DNA of 64,000 nt, from NCBI GenBank assembly GCA_965268275.1, contig OZ254168.1, positions 930,001 to 994,000 on the forward strand, read 5' to 3'. Positions 34,681 through 44,377 of this stretch are shown here, piece by piece (within the stretch, counting starts at the first letter, position 1; every line of letters starts with the position of its first letter). The position numbers and the translations under genes were made by a program. Below the pieces are notes generated by a model. It saw nothing but the letters and a program-made list of their open reading frames with translations. It ran no database searches and had not been told where the DNA came from. The DNA comes from AAA044-D11 sp965268275. GTDB taxonomy: Bacteria; Actinomycetota; Actinomycetes; Nanopelagicales; Nanopelagicaceae.

Positions 34681-36029
34681 TTTTGAACTTGATCAATACT
34701 GATTCGCTCTTGTGCCATTGAATCGCGTTCGCGGATTGTTACTGCGTTATCTTCTAGAGTTTCGAAGTCGATTGTTATGCAATATGGAGTTCCGATTTCA
34801 TCCTGACGGCGATAACGTCGACCAATTGCACCGGCATCATCGAAATCAACTGACCAGTTCTGACGAAGTTGTGCCGCCAAATCACGTGCCTTTGGCGATA
34901 GATCTGCGTTTCGAGATAGTGGAAGCACGGCAACCTTGATTGGAGCCAAGCGGTAATCCAATTTCATAACGGCCCGCTTCTCCATCTCGCCTTTAGCATT
35001 AGGAGCTTCATCCTCAGTAAATGCATCCATCATGAAGGTGAGTGCGCAGCGATCGACACCGGCAGCTGGTTCAATAACAAATGGCACCCAACGTTCGTTC
35101 TTCTCTTGATCAAACCAAGATAGATCTTTGCCGGATGCAGCACCATGCGCCTTCAAATCGAAATCAGTGCGGCTTGCAATACCTTCAAGCTCGCCCCATT
35201 CGGTTCCGTTGAATTCAAACTTGTATTCGATATCAACGGTACGCTTTGAATAATGTGACAACTTCTCTTTTGGATGCTCAAATAAACGAAGACGATCTGG
35301 ATTGATTCCTAGATTCTTATACCAATCAAGACGGGTATCAATCCAGTATTGGTGCCAATCTTCATCGGTTCCTGGAACTACAAAAAATTCCATTTCCATC
35401 TGCTCAAATTCACGTGTACGGAAGATAAAGTTTCCTGGCGTAATTTCATTTCTAAAAGACTTTCCGATTTGGCCGATACCAAATGGTGGCTTCTTGCGTG
35501 AAGTGGTTGCCACGTTCTCGAAGTTAATAAAGATTCCTTGTGCAGTTTCAGGACGCAGATATGCCAGACCAGATTCGTCTTCTACTGCGCCGAGATAAGT
35601 TTTTAGTAAACCCGAGAATTGTTTTGGCGCAGTGAACTTGCCTTTATTGCCACAATTTGGGCAATTAACTTCAGCCATTGATTCTGGTTTGCGCTTATTC
35701 TTGGCTTCGAAAGCTTCTTCTAGATGATCTGCGCGATATCGCTTGTGGCACTCGGTGCACTCGGTTAGCGGATCAGTAAATGTTTCGACGTGACCTGATG
35801 CTTCCCAAACTTCGCGGGCGAGAATTACGCAAGAATCTAAACCAACAACATCTTCGCGACCTTGAACCATTGCACGCCACCATTGGCGCTTCACATTGTT
35901 CTTTAATTCGACTCCCAGTGGGCCGTAATCCCAAGAGGCGCGAAGTCCGCCGTAAATTTCTGATGAGGGATAAACGAAACCTCTACGTTTTGCGAGGCTG
36001 ACAATTGTTTCTAAACGATCTGCGGCCAT
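34650..36029 (-). CDS. glyS: Glycyl-tRNA synthetase (single-chain, class II)
   Basis: A 459-residue homodimeric-type GlyRS. It opens with SLAKRRGFVYPSSEIYGG, has zinc-type Cys pairs (CTECHKR and CPNCGNK), class II motif 2 near FRNEITPGNFIFRTREFEQMEME (positions about 200-225) and a C-terminal anticodon-binding domain. The ATG at 36029 is chosen for GGAG seven bases upstream; the upstream open frame runs into the Zur-box promoter and is not coding. It heads the glyS-dus-ydcF-dgt-dnaG group. Confidence 0.96.
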   Translation of the reverse strand: MAADRLETIVSLAKRRGFVYPSSEIYGGLRASWDYGPLGVELKNNVKRQWWRAMVQGREDVVGLDSCVILAREVWEASGHVETFTDPLTECTECHKRYRADHLEEAFEAKNKRKPESMAEVNCPNCGNKGKFTAPKQFSGLLKTYLGAVEDESGLAYLRPETAQGIFINFENVATTSRKKPPFGIGQIGKSFRNEITPGNFIFRTREFEQMEMEFFVVPGTDEDWHQYWIDTRLDWYKNLGINPDRLRLFEHPKEKLSHYSKRTVDIEYKFEFNGTEWGELEGIASRTDFDLKAHGAASGKDLSWFDQEKNERWVPFVIEPAAGVDRCALTFMMDAFTEDEAPNAKGEMEKRAVMKLDYRLAPIKVAVLPLSRNADLSPKARDLAAQLRQNWSVDFDDAGAIGRRYRRQDEIGTPYCITIDFETLEDNAVTIRERDSMAQERISIDQVQNWLAPRLLGC

Positions 36030-36127
36030 TATTTTCTCCATCCGGCTGGCTGTCGGCGAAAGGCAACGAACGTTGCAATCGTGGGCCAAGTTTAACGCCC
36101 TAACACGCCTGAATCTGGCTTTTGATA

Positions 36128-36148
36128 TGGAAATGATAATCATTTCCA
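36128..36148. promoter_or_regulatory. Zur box (perfect 21-base palindrome)
   Basis: The arms TGGAAATGAT and ATCATTTCCA are exact inverted repeats around a single A. This is the classic actinobacterial Zur operator form (TGAAAATGATNNTCATTTTCA-like). It lies 22 bases before the ZIP transporter start and so probably overlaps the promoter. Zinc-loaded Zur, encoded in the same operon, would repress from here. Confidence 0.92.
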
Positions 36149-36169
36149 TTTTTGTGATACTGTCCAGAT

Positions 36170-37024
36170 ATGAACATAGCCATCGTCCTCGCAGCACTTA
36201 CCGCAGTATCAACCTTTGCAGGCGGGACTTTAGCCCTGAAAGCTAAGGACCGCCTCCATCTAGTCCTTGGACTATCAGCCGGACTTTTACTTGGTCTTGT
36301 TGCATTTGATCTCTTACCTGAAGTCTTTGAACTTGGAAGCCAAGAGTTCTTGCATGCCCCTGTTGTTTCAATTGCCTTGATCGGTGGTTTCTTACTTCTT
36401 CACTTCTATGAACGCATCTTTGGTTCACACGAGCCAGCTGAATCAGATTACGGTCATGACCACGAGCATTCGCATAACTTTGCAGGAGCTTTTGGCGCAA
36501 TAGCAATGGGTGGTCACGTTTTCCTTGATGGTCTAGCTCTTGGTGTTGCATTTAAAGTCAGTTCTGATTTAGGGCTTGTTGTATTCGTGGCTCTACTTGT
36601 TCACGCATTTAGCGATGGACTTAACACAGTTTCCTTCATGATTAAATCCGGCCTTTGGGGCAAAAAGAGTTTTGGCCTGCTTGGTGTCGATGCCTTGGCT
36701 CGCATCAGCGGCGCCGCGCTTGGTAGCACCCTTGTCTTAAGTGACAATGTAATTGCTATTTACTTAGCTGCATTTTCGGGAATTGTTATTTATCTTGCTA
36801 CATCACATATCTTGCCTGAAGCACACTCACGTCATTCATCACGATTGACAATGGCTGCAACAATTTCAGGTGTATTGATTATGTGGGGCTTAGTTGCATT
36901 CCTACATTCCGGAGATGCTCATGCCCAGGGAACCGGTCAAGAAATTCATCAAGAAGATAAGCACGATCACGTAGAAGAAGAACATGCTCACGAAGATAAG
37001 CACGATCACGCAGAGAATGAATAA
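36170..37024 (+). CDS. ZIP-family zinc transporter
   Basis: A 284-residue membrane protein for zinc import. The two metal-binding helices are clear: HVFLDG (116-121) and HAFSDG (145-150), followed by HILPEAH (213-219). A cytoplasmic loop has GHDHEHSH (96-102). The hydrophilic C-terminus holds two EDKHDH repeats (262-267 and 275-280) and is rich in His and Glu, probably for zinc binding. It is preceded by a perfect Zur box and overlaps zur by eight bases. Confidence 0.9.
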   Translation: MNIAIVLAALTAVSTFAGGTLALKAKDRLHLVLGLSAGLLLGLVAFDLLPEVFELGSQEFLHAPVVSIALIGGFLLLHFYERIFGSHEPAESDYGHDHEHSHNFAGAFGAIAMGGHVFLDGLALGVAFKVSSDLGLVVFVALLVHAFSDGLNTVSFMIKSGLWGKKSFGLLGVDALARISGAALGSTLVLSDNVIAIYLAAFSGIVIYLATSHILPEAHSRHSSRLTMAATISGVLIMWGLVAFLHSGDAHAQGTGQEIHQEDKHDHVEEEHAHEDKHDHAENE

Positions 37025-37382
37025 ATCTGATCTTAAGTTGATAGCAGTTCTTGAGCGAACTGGTGGTTTTGCAAGTGCTCAAGAGCTGCATCAAATCCTG
37101 CGTCGAGAAGGCGATGGGATTGGTTTAACTACGGTTTATCGCGCCCTGCAATCACTTGTAGATGACAAGATCGTAGATCTTCTGCGCCGCGAAGATGGTG
37201 AAGCAATCTATCGTCTTTGTGGTGACGGCCATCATCATCATTTAGTGTGCAAAGGTTGTGGCGAAACCGTTGAAATCGAAGGCGGCGCAATTGAAAAATG
37301 GGCTAAATCAATGGCCGAAGAACATGGCTTTAGAGATGTTGGGCATACCGCTGAAATTTTTGGCTTATGCAAGAAATGTTGA
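37017..37382 (+). CDS. zur: Zinc uptake regulator (Fur family)
   Basis: A 121-residue Fur-family repressor. It has a winged helix with LTTVYRALQSLVDD (37-50), the histidine string HHHH at 72-75, structural zinc Cys78 and Cys81 in CKGC, and Cys118 and Cys121 in CKKC at the C-terminus. A longer upstream frame exists, but the ATG at 37017, inside the ZIP gene end, gives the normal N-terminus. Coupling to a ZIP transporter under a Zur box makes Zur a better call than Fur. Confidence 0.93.
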   Translation: MNKSDLKLIAVLERTGGFASAQELHQILRREGDGIGLTTVYRALQSLVDDKIVDLLRREDGEAIYRLCGDGHHHHLVCKGCGETVEIEGGAIEKWAKSMAEEHGFRDVGHTAEIFGLCKKC

Positions 37383-37383
37383 T

Positions 37384-38106
37384 TTAAGCTTTTCCGAACC
37401 TGCGATCTCGCATCGCATAAATTTCGATGGCTTTCCAGAGCGTATTTCGATCAACATCTGGCCAGAGCACATCCATAAAAACCATCTCGGCATAGACAGA
37501 TTGCCATGGTAAAAAGTTAGAGGTCCGCTGCTCACCAGATGAACGCAAGAACAAATCCACATCACTCATCTTGGGATTATATAAATGCTTGCTAATCAAT
37601 TTTTCGGTTATCTGACCTGGCTTTAACTTTCTTTTTGCTACTTCGGTTGCAATCTCTGTTACTGCATCAACAAGTTCGGCTCGCCCACCGTAATTGACAC
37701 ACATATTTAGCGTTAAAACTTTATTCTTCTTGGTTAGCTCTTCTGCTTCCTGCAATTCATTTATGACGCTCCCCCACAATCTCTGTGGTCGGCCAACCCA
37801 TCTAATCCGAACACCTAAATCATTCATCTCATCGCGTCGCCTGCGCAAAACATCGCGATTAAAGCCCATCAGGAATTTAACTTCCTCCGGTGACCTGCGC
37901 CAGTTCTCGGTTGAAAAAGCATATGCGCTCAACTCTTTAACTCCGATTTGAATTGCGCCCTGCACAACATCAAAGAGCGCTGCTTCCCCGGCTTCGTGTC
38001 CCGCAGTTCTTGGTAATCCGCGCTTCTTCGCCCAACGGCCATTGCCATCCATTACGACAGCAACATGGTTTGGAATTTGTTCGGGCTTCAACTTTGGAAT
38101 TGCCAT
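37384..38106 (-). CDS. uppS: Isoprenyl transferase (cis-prenyl diphosphate synthase)
   Basis: A 240-residue cis-prenyltransferase that makes the polyprenyl carrier for cell-wall synthesis. The catalytic Asp20 sits in VVMDGNGRWAKKRG. AYAFSTENWRRSPEEV and the C-terminal LRSSGEQRTSNFLPWQ are diagnostic. It lies two bases after recO, the usual actinobacterial recO-uppS pair. Confidence 0.95.
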   Translation of the reverse strand: MAIPKLKPEQIPNHVAVVMDGNGRWAKKRGLPRTAGHEAGEAALFDVVQGAIQIGVKELSAYAFSTENWRRSPEEVKFLMGFNRDVLRRRRDEMNDLGVRIRWVGRPQRLWGSVINELQEAEELTKKNKVLTLNMCVNYGGRAELVDAVTEIATEVAKRKLKPGQITEKLISKHLYNPKMSDVDLFLRSSGEQRTSNFLPWQSVYAEMVFMDVLWPDVDRNTLWKAIEIYAMRDRRFGKA

Positions 38107-38108
38107 AA

Positions 38109-38840
38109 TTAAATTCTCTCAACAAGAGGCAGGCTTCGTAAACCCCGTTCAATGTGCCACTGTAAATATGCGGCAATCAAACCAGAAGCTTCGCGGCGCG
38201 AACGAAGATCACTTTCAACTGCACTGTTCCAATCCCCAGTCATTAAGTTGGACATAAGTTCTAGGGTTTCAACAGACGGTGTCGCAGCGGCTGATGGTTT
38301 GCAAGTTGCACAAACACTTCCGCCACCGACTAACGAGAAATACTTGTGTGGGCCGGGCTCATCGCACTTAGAACATGTTGTCATAGAAGGCGCAAAGCCA
38401 GCTACGCCAAGTGAGCGAAGCAAGTAGGCATCCAAAATAAGTGAGGAATCGTATGTTCCGTGTGCAAGGGCGCGAAGTGCGCCAACTACTAAGTTGAATT
38501 GTTGAAGTGCGGGTTCGTGCTCGTTCTCAGTGAAGCGTTCCGCAGCTTCCAGAATCGAATTTGCAGTGGTCCAGTTCTTGTAATCCATTGCTAAGGCGTC
38601 ACCAAAGTTTTCGATACCTTCGGCTTGGGTAACAATGTCGAAAGTTTTGCCAGAGTAAAGCTGAAGATCTACATAAGAAGTTGGTTCTAGCCGAGCACCA
38701 AATTTAGATTTTGTTCGGCGAACGCCTTTTGCAACTGCGCGAAGTCGGCCATGTTCTTTTGTAAAGAGCGTGATTATGCGATCTGCTTCCCCAAGTTTCT
38801 GGGTGCGCAGAACAATTGCTTGATCACGGTAGACGGCCAC
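38109..38840 (-). CDS. recO: DNA repair protein RecO
   Basis: A 243-residue recombination mediator that helps load RecA at gaps. The N-terminal OB-fold starts VYRDQAIVLRTQKLGEADRI and contains GRLRAVAKGVRR. The C-terminal region holds four zinc-type Cys residues in CSKCDEPGP and CATCK. It lies between leuA and uppS on the same strand. Confidence 0.93.
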   Translation of the reverse strand: MAVYRDQAIVLRTQKLGEADRIITLFTKEHGRLRAVAKGVRRTKSKFGARLEPTSYVDLQLYSGKTFDIVTQAEGIENFGDALAMDYKNWTTANSILEAAERFTENEHEPALQQFNLVVGALRALAHGTYDSSLILDAYLLRSLGVAGFAPSMTTCSKCDEPGPHKYFSLVGGGSVCATCKPSAAATPSVETLELMSNLMTGDWNSAVESDLRSRREASGLIAAYLQWHIERGLRSLPLVERI

Positions 38841-38860
38841 GGTGGTTACCGTAGCGATAA

Positions 38861-40585
38861 TTACGAGCGAAAGCCTCGATTTACAGCAGACACGACGGCC
38901 TTAAGTGAAGCCGTTGTTGTGCTTGGGTCGATACCGACGCCCCAATAAATTCGCCCAGCAACTTCGCACTCAAGATACGCCGCTGCCTTTGCGTCGCCGC
39001 CAGCTGACAGTGCATGCTCGTAATAATCTAGAACCCGAACATTTGCTTCAGGCAGATAAGCATTCATAATGTTTACAAAGGCTGCAATTGGACCATTGCC
39101 AGAGCCACTAAGTTCTTTCACAACATCTTTTTCAAGAAGTTGAACAGTCAACTTCGCATCTTCATCAAGGTTCGATGATTGTGAAAGCGCCTTCAATTTA
39201 AAGCGGCCCCACTTGTTCTGCTCGGCAGGCAAGTATTCATCTTCAAAGATTCGCCATAAATCAGCGGCGCTAAATTCGCCACCTTGTTCATCGGTATGGT
39301 TCTGAACTACTTGGCTAAATTCAATTTGCAGGCGGCGTGGTAAATCTAGGTGGTAATCGTTCTTCATCAAGTAAGAAATTCCACCCTTGCCGGATTGGGA
39401 ATTAACCCGAATAACCGCTTCGTATGAGCGCCCAATATCTTTTGGATCAATCGGAAGATAAGGAACTGCCCAAGTAATTTCGTGTACGTGCTTACCAGCG
39501 TTCTTGGCATCTTTCTCTAAATGCTCGAAACCTTTTTTAATTGCATCTTGGTGTGAACCAGAAAATGCCGTGAATACTAAGTCGCCGCCATATGGATGGC
39601 GTTCTGGCACACGTAATTGATTGCAATATTCAACCGTGCGGCGAACTTCATCTAAATCAGAGAAATCAATATGTGGATCAATGCCATAGCTAAATAGATT
39701 TAAACCAAGAGTTACTAGGCAAACATTTCCGGTGCGCTCACCGTTTCCAAATAAAGTTCCTTCGATGCGATCTGCGCCAGCCATGTATCCAAGTTCGGCA
39801 GCAGCGACACCGGTTCCACGATCGTTATGTGGATGAAGTGAAAGCACAATGGAATCGCGATACTTCAGGTTGCGATGCATCCACTCGATTGAATCGGCGT
39901 AAACATTTGGGGTTGCCATTTCGACAGTTGCTGGCAAGTTAATTATTGTCTTGTGTTGTGGAGTCGGCTTCCAAATATCGTTAACCGCATCACAAACTTC
40001 TACTGCAAATTCCAGTTCGGTTCCGGTATATGACTCTGGTGAATACTCGTAAGAAACGATGGTTCCAGGAACGGTTTTCTCATATTGCTTACAAAGCTTT
40101 GCGCCTTCAACTGCAATTTGCTTGATGCCTTCTTTGTCTAGCCCAAAGACAACTCGGCGTTGCAAAGTCGAAGTCGAGTTGTAAAGATGAACTACGGCTT
40201 GCTTTGCGCCTTTAATTGATTCGAAGGTGCGAGCAATAAGTTGTTCGCGAGCCTGAGTAAGAACTTGAATAATTACATCATCCGGGATCAAGCCATCTTC
40301 GATAATTTTACGAACGAAATCAAAATCGGTCTGTGATGCACTTGGGAAACCAACTTCGATCTCCTTGTAACCCATTTCGACTAACAACTTAAACATCGCT
40401 AATTTGCGAGTTGAATCCATTGGATCAATAAGTGCTTGGTTGCCATCGCGAAGGTCCACTGAACACCACTTGGGTGCAACATCGATGCGCTTGGTTGGCC
40501 AGGTCCGGTCAGTTAAATCGACAGGGATAAATGGCGAATACCGATGGATCGGCATTGTCGATGGCGTTTGCTTTGGGAAGTTCAT
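38861..40585 (-). CDS. leuA: 2-isopropylmalate synthase
   Basis: First step of leucine synthesis, condensing acetyl-CoA with 2-ketoisovalerate. The 574-residue length and the CSVDLRDGNQALIDPMD start of the barrel mark the actinobacterial long form (LeuA type 2). The metal ligands include HPHNDRGTG. The C-terminal domain (from about 430) is the leucine-sensing regulatory domain. It follows glnA by 22 bases; no leader peptide or T-box is visible in that short gap. Confidence 0.95.
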   Translation of the reverse strand: MNFPKQTPSTMPIHRYSPFIPVDLTDRTWPTKRIDVAPKWCSVDLRDGNQALIDPMDSTRKLAMFKLLVEMGYKEIEVGFPSASQTDFDFVRKIIEDGLIPDDVIIQVLTQAREQLIARTFESIKGAKQAVVHLYNSTSTLQRRVVFGLDKEGIKQIAVEGAKLCKQYEKTVPGTIVSYEYSPESYTGTELEFAVEVCDAVNDIWKPTPQHKTIINLPATVEMATPNVYADSIEWMHRNLKYRDSIVLSLHPHNDRGTGVAAAELGYMAGADRIEGTLFGNGERTGNVCLVTLGLNLFSYGIDPHIDFSDLDEVRRTVEYCNQLRVPERHPYGGDLVFTAFSGSHQDAIKKGFEHLEKDAKNAGKHVHEITWAVPYLPIDPKDIGRSYEAVIRVNSQSGKGGISYLMKNDYHLDLPRRLQIEFSQVVQNHTDEQGGEFSAADLWRIFEDEYLPAEQNKWGRFKLKALSQSSNLDEDAKLTVQLLEKDVVKELSGSGNGPIAAFVNIMNAYLPEANVRVLDYYEHALSAGGDAKAAAYLECEVAGRIYWGVGIDPSTTTASLKAVVSAVNRGFRS

Positions 40586-40607
40586 AACTCCCCAAGATTA
40601 CCGCAAG

Positions 40608-41921
40608 TTATAGGACTGGCAGATACCGGTTCAATTCGTAGGCGCTAACTTGGCGGCAATAATCGGCCCACTCGGCCCGCTTATTGCGTAGAACATATTC
40701 AAATACATCCTCGCCCAGCGCTTCACGAACCAGTGAACTTGTCTCCATCGCAATGATCGCTTCTTCCAAATTCGTTGGAAGTAATTCTGGATTCGAGGTT
40801 GATTTGAGTTCGTATTTCTCTTCGATACCTTTTAGGCCGGCAGCCAAGATAACTGCAAATGCTAAATAAGGATTGCATGCCGAATCTGGTGAACGAACTT
40901 CAACTCTGGTGCTGTTCTCTTTCTTAGGTTTGTAAGCCGGAATTCGAACAAGGGCACTTCGGTTGTTGTGGCCCCAATCAACAAGTGCTGGGGCTTCGCC
41001 ACCGCCACTTAAGCGTTTGTAAGAATTGACCCACTGATTTGTGATCGCAGTAAATTCGCGAGCATGCTTCAAGATACCCGCAATAAATGATCGACCGACT
41101 GGTGAAAGTTGTAGATCTGCGCCCTCTTCATGAAATGCATTCTCTTCACCTTTAAATAGTGAGAAGTGAGTGTGCATTCCAGAACCAGCATGATTAGTAA
41201 ATGGCTTTGGCATAAACGATGCATGAAAACCTTGATCAAGTGCAATCTCTTTTATTACGTGGCGAAATGTCATGATGTTATCTGCAGTAGTAAGTGCATC
41301 GGCATCTCGCAGATCGATTTCTTGTTGTCCAGGAGCACCTTCGTGATGCGAGAACTCAACCGAGACGCCCATAGCTTCAAGCATTGTGATTGCCTGACGG
41401 CGGAAATCATGCCCGACGGCAGAAGGTGTCTGGTCAAAGTAGCCAGCTGAATCAACTGGGATTGGTGCGACGTTATCTTCTGGTGCATTTTTAAATAAGA
41501 AGAATTCCATCTCTGGATGTGTGTAACAGGTGTAACCCATATCTGCAGCTTTGCGCAGAACTCGTTTCAAAACATTTCTTGGATCTGCCGCGGATGCACT
41601 TCCATCCGGCATGGCAATATCGCAGAACATTTTTGCGGCACCAGGATTTGCAGTGCGCCATGGAAGAACTGTGAAACTTGCGGCATCTGGTTTTGCCAAC
41701 ATATCTGATTCAGTTATACGTGCAAAGCCTTCGATTGATGAACCATCAAAACCAATTCCCTCTTGAAAGGCGTTCTCTAATTCAGCTGGTGCAATGGCAA
41801 CTGACTTTAAGAAACCGAGAACATCGGTAAACCAGAGTCTGACAAATCGAATATTGCGCTCCTCAAGGGTGCGCATTACGAACTCTTCTTGCTTGCTTAT
41901 TTCATCACTGTGGGAAGTCAT
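40608..41921 (-). CDS. glnA: Glutamine synthetase type I-alpha (GlnA2-like)
   Basis: A 437-residue glutamine synthetase. Visible marks are IGFDGSSIEGFARI, the metal-site stretches MEFFLF and EFSHHEGAPGQQEIDLR, NHAGSGMHTHFS, and the ATP/Glu-binding VEVRSPDSACNPYLAF. It is shorter than GlnA1 and lacks the C-terminal adenylylation Tyr motif (NLYDLP type), which fits the GlnA2 subclass not controlled by GlnE. It lies between ald and leuA. Confidence 0.9.
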   Translation of the reverse strand: MTSHSDEISKQEEFVMRTLEERNIRFVRLWFTDVLGFLKSVAIAPAELENAFQEGIGFDGSSIEGFARITESDMLAKPDAASFTVLPWRTANPGAAKMFCDIAMPDGSASAADPRNVLKRVLRKAADMGYTCYTHPEMEFFLFKNAPEDNVAPIPVDSAGYFDQTPSAVGHDFRRQAITMLEAMGVSVEFSHHEGAPGQQEIDLRDADALTTADNIMTFRHVIKEIALDQGFHASFMPKPFTNHAGSGMHTHFSLFKGEENAFHEEGADLQLSPVGRSFIAGILKHAREFTAITNQWVNSYKRLSGGGEAPALVDWGHNNRSALVRIPAYKPKKENSTRVEVRSPDSACNPYLAFAVILAAGLKGIEEKYELKSTSNPELLPTNLEEAIIAMETSSLVREALGEDVFEYVLRNKRAEWADYCRQVSAYELNRYLPVL

Positions 41922-41956
41922 GCCACAGATACTGCCAAAGTCGTGTTACGGGATTG

Positions 41957-43039
41957 TTACAAACCGTGCGCGGTAGCTACTGCCTGATACATAATTTTGC
42001 CTTCGTGCACGTTCAAGCCTTTGCCCAACGCTGGATCATCAGCACAAGCTTGTTCCCAACCCTTATTTGCAAGGGCTAGTGCATATTTGATTGTGGCATT
42101 TGCTAGTGCGGCAGTAGAAGTTGCTGGCACTGCGCCTGGCATATTTGCAACACAGTAATAAAGCGAATTGTGAACCTTGAAAGTTGGATCTGAGTGAGTT
42201 GTTGCCTTTGAACCTTCAAAGCAACCACCCTGATCAATTGCAACATCGACAAGAACTGATCCTGGCTTCATCTTTGCAACAAGGGCGTCGCTTACTAATT
42301 TTGGAGCCTTTGCACCGTGAACCAATACCGCACCGATTACTAAATCGGCTGCCATACATTGTTCTTCGATTGCGTAGGCCGAAGAGGCAATAGTTTTTAC
42401 TTGGCCATTGAAAAGTTCATCTAAATAACGTAGACGATTTAAATCTAAATCAAGAATTGTTACGTCGGCGCGCATTCCGTGGGCAATTGTTGCTGCTGAA
42501 ACTCCAACTACTCCGCCGCCAAGAACTACAACCTTTGCGGGAGCAACACCTGGAACGCCGCCGAGTAGAACACCGCGGCCACCTTCTGGTTTCTGAAGTG
42601 CGGTTGCGCCAACTTGTATGGACATTCGACCAGCAACTTCTGACATCGGAGCAAGAAGTGGAAGCTGACCATTTAATTCTACGGTTTCAAAGGCGATTGC
42701 AGTGGTGCCAGATTTGATTAGCGCATCGGTGCATTCGCGAGAAGCGGCTAGGTGCAGATAAGTAAAGAGGATTTGGCCCTTACGCATCTTTGGATATTCA
42801 GCGGCGATTGGCTCTTTAACTTTAAGGATTAAATCGGCCTTAGCCCAAACTTCATCTGATGTAGAAATAATTGTTGCACCAGCTGCAACATAATCAGCAT
42901 CTGTAATTGCTGAACCGAGACCAGCAGATGTTTCAACCAAAACATTGTGTCCAGCTTTTACAAGTGCATGAACACCAGAAGGAGTGGCAGAAACTCGAAA
43001 TTCATTATTTTTAATCTCTTTAGGCACGCCAATAATCAT
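41957..43039 (-). CDS. ald: Alanine dehydrogenase
   Basis: A 360-residue NAD-dependent enzyme that interconverts alanine and pyruvate plus ammonia. It opens IGVPKEIKNNEFRVSATP and has TYLHLAASRECTDAL, the NAD fold VVLGGGVVGVSAATIAHGM, and DVAIDQGGCFEGS. It is followed on the same strand by glnA, an ammonia-linked pair. Confidence 0.95.
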   Translation of the reverse strand: MIIGVPKEIKNNEFRVSATPSGVHALVKAGHNVLVETSAGLGSAITDADYVAAGATIISTSDEVWAKADLILKVKEPIAAEYPKMRKGQILFTYLHLAASRECTDALIKSGTTAIAFETVELNGQLPLLAPMSEVAGRMSIQVGATALQKPEGGRGVLLGGVPGVAPAKVVVLGGGVVGVSAATIAHGMRADVTILDLDLNRLRYLDELFNGQVKTIASSAYAIEEQCMAADLVIGAVLVHGAKAPKLVSDALVAKMKPGSVLVDVAIDQGGCFEGSKATTHSDPTFKVHNSLYYCVANMPGAVPATSTAALANATIKYALALANKGWEQACADDPALGKGLNVHEGKIMYQAVATAHGL

Positions 43040-43048
43040 GGATTCAGG

Positions 43049-43564
43049 CTACTCGCTAAAGAGGGCAGCACAAACTTTTGGGTGTAAGTCTTTTCGCATT
43101 GTGGCAAAACTCTCAGCCGGCCAATTAGCAGCATAAACCCGTCGAAGAAGCAGAGCCAACGGGTAGGACTTCTGATCTTCAAGGGCTTTCGCTAACGAGA
43201 TCAAAGCGATTTCGCCATTGCCCTGCTCGTAACTTATTGCAGAGTGCAGTGCGGCTACGGGTGCGATGTGCCGGCTTGGCGCAATTTCAAGCAACCAGCG
43301 CCACATCGAACTTACGGTTTCAATATTTTCCCGCGTTGTAAATCCCATTGCATAATCCCTAACTTGCAAGTCTGCCAAGCGCACAAAAACAAGTGCCAGT
43401 AAAGCTTTGTTCTTGCAAGTTCCAGTTCGGGTGAACTCTTCTACTAAATCATTAAAGGCCAAAGCCCCTGCTCTTTGAAGTAACTGGAAGTCACCACTTT
43501 CATAATCAATTTCAGATACAAGAGAAACTAATTCGTTCAATTCAAGATCCATAAGCTCGGGCAT
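43049..43564 (-). CDS. DUF4192-like protein (short form)
   Basis: A 171-residue protein with no recognisable enzyme motif. The pattern of AALHSAISYEQGNGEIALISLAKALEDQ followed by SYPLALLLRRVY resembles the C-terminal part of actinobacterial DUF4192 proteins (AxxAYxxGDGAxAxxALxRAL). The N-terminal half of that family seems shortened or missing here. Function unknown. It lies nine bases upstream of ald. Confidence 0.6.
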   Translation of the reverse strand: MPELMDLELNELVSLVSEIDYESGDFQLLQRAGALAFNDLVEEFTRTGTCKNKALLALVFVRLADLQVRDYAMGFTTRENIETVSSMWRWLLEIAPSRHIAPVAALHSAISYEQGNGEIALISLAKALEDQKSYPLALLLRRVYAANWPAESFATMRKDLHPKVCAALFSE

Positions 43565-43599
43565 TTTTCTACTCTCTTTGAAGTAATTGATAGGTTTAA

Positions 43600-44310
43600 T
43601 TAATTTAGATATTTAGAGGGCGCACTTACGACATTGACTTCGGTATATAAGGTCTGAACTATTGCGCCACCGCTGACTGCGCTGGTTGCACCAGATGCTT
43701 TCCAAGTGCCGCCCCAAGTTATTTGTAGAGATGCGGCATAACTTCCGGTGCGTTTATAGGTATGAGTAATGCTGTGGTCTGGAAATGGAGCGCCCCTGTT
43801 GACGGAGGAAAGCTTTGTGCCATCACCGAAATCCCAGAGATAAGTTGGTGACAAATAAACAGTTATCGGAACACCCAACATCACGACAGAAGTTTTAAAA
43901 TTTGGTGGTGTTGTGGTCCAGAAATTAACTGGAACTTGCACTAAAGCACTTGATGCAGGTTGGTGATGAATTTCTTTCATCGGAATTAGCTGTGCCAATT
44001 GGTCTGATAGCGAGAGTTTTACAACCGGCTTTGGGGTGTATTTCTTCTTAACAATTATTGTTGTTGACGGCTTAACTACTGGTTTCACAACGGGGGAAGG
44101 CTTAGGCGTATATGGTCTTGGTTTCCAGGTTCTAGTTGGAATTGGTTTTGGCTTTGGCGAGGTGCTGCTGCCATTCTGTTTGGCAGTAATAATTAATTTT
44201 CCAGTCTTGGGATCGGTATAAACCTTCACGCAGACTTTGGTATTGCAATTAGGTGCTGCGATTGCTGGATTTATCGATATCAAAAGTAGAAGGGCTATAA
44301 GTAGAGGCAC
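43600..44310 (-). CDS. Exported PKD-domain protein of unknown function
   Basis: Starting at GTG 44310, the protein has a short hydrophobic signal (VPLLIALLLLISINP, cleavage near AIAAP), a Pro/Lys/Thr-rich linker and a C-terminal PKD-like domain (YLWDFGDGTKLSSV, HSITHTYKRTGSYAASLQIT). PKD domains usually bind proteins or sugars at the cell surface. The frame is open upstream to TTG 44442, but that part overlaps the divergent NUDIX gene and would bury the signal peptide. Neither start has an ideal ribosome site. Confidence 0.65.
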   Translation of the reverse strand: MPLLIALLLLISINPAIAAPNCNTKVCVKVYTDPKTGKLIITAKQNGSSTSPKPKPIPTRTWKPRPYTPKPSPVVKPVVKPSTTIIVKKKYTPKPVVKLSLSDQLAQLIPMKEIHHQPASSALVQVPVNFWTTTPPNFKTSVVMLGVPITVYLSPTYLWDFGDGTKLSSVNRGAPFPDHSITHTYKRTGSYAASLQITWGGTWKASGATSAVSGGAIVQTLYTEVNVVSAPSKYLN

Positions 44311-44377
44311 CTGCGCAAGATAGAACTCCTGAGAATTAAGTAACGATTGGTATTTCTGAATTGTGGAAAGTGCGTAG

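Noticed and set aside
40586..40607. Leucine attenuator or T-box before leuA
   Set aside because: The gap to glnA is only 22 bases, too short for such an element.
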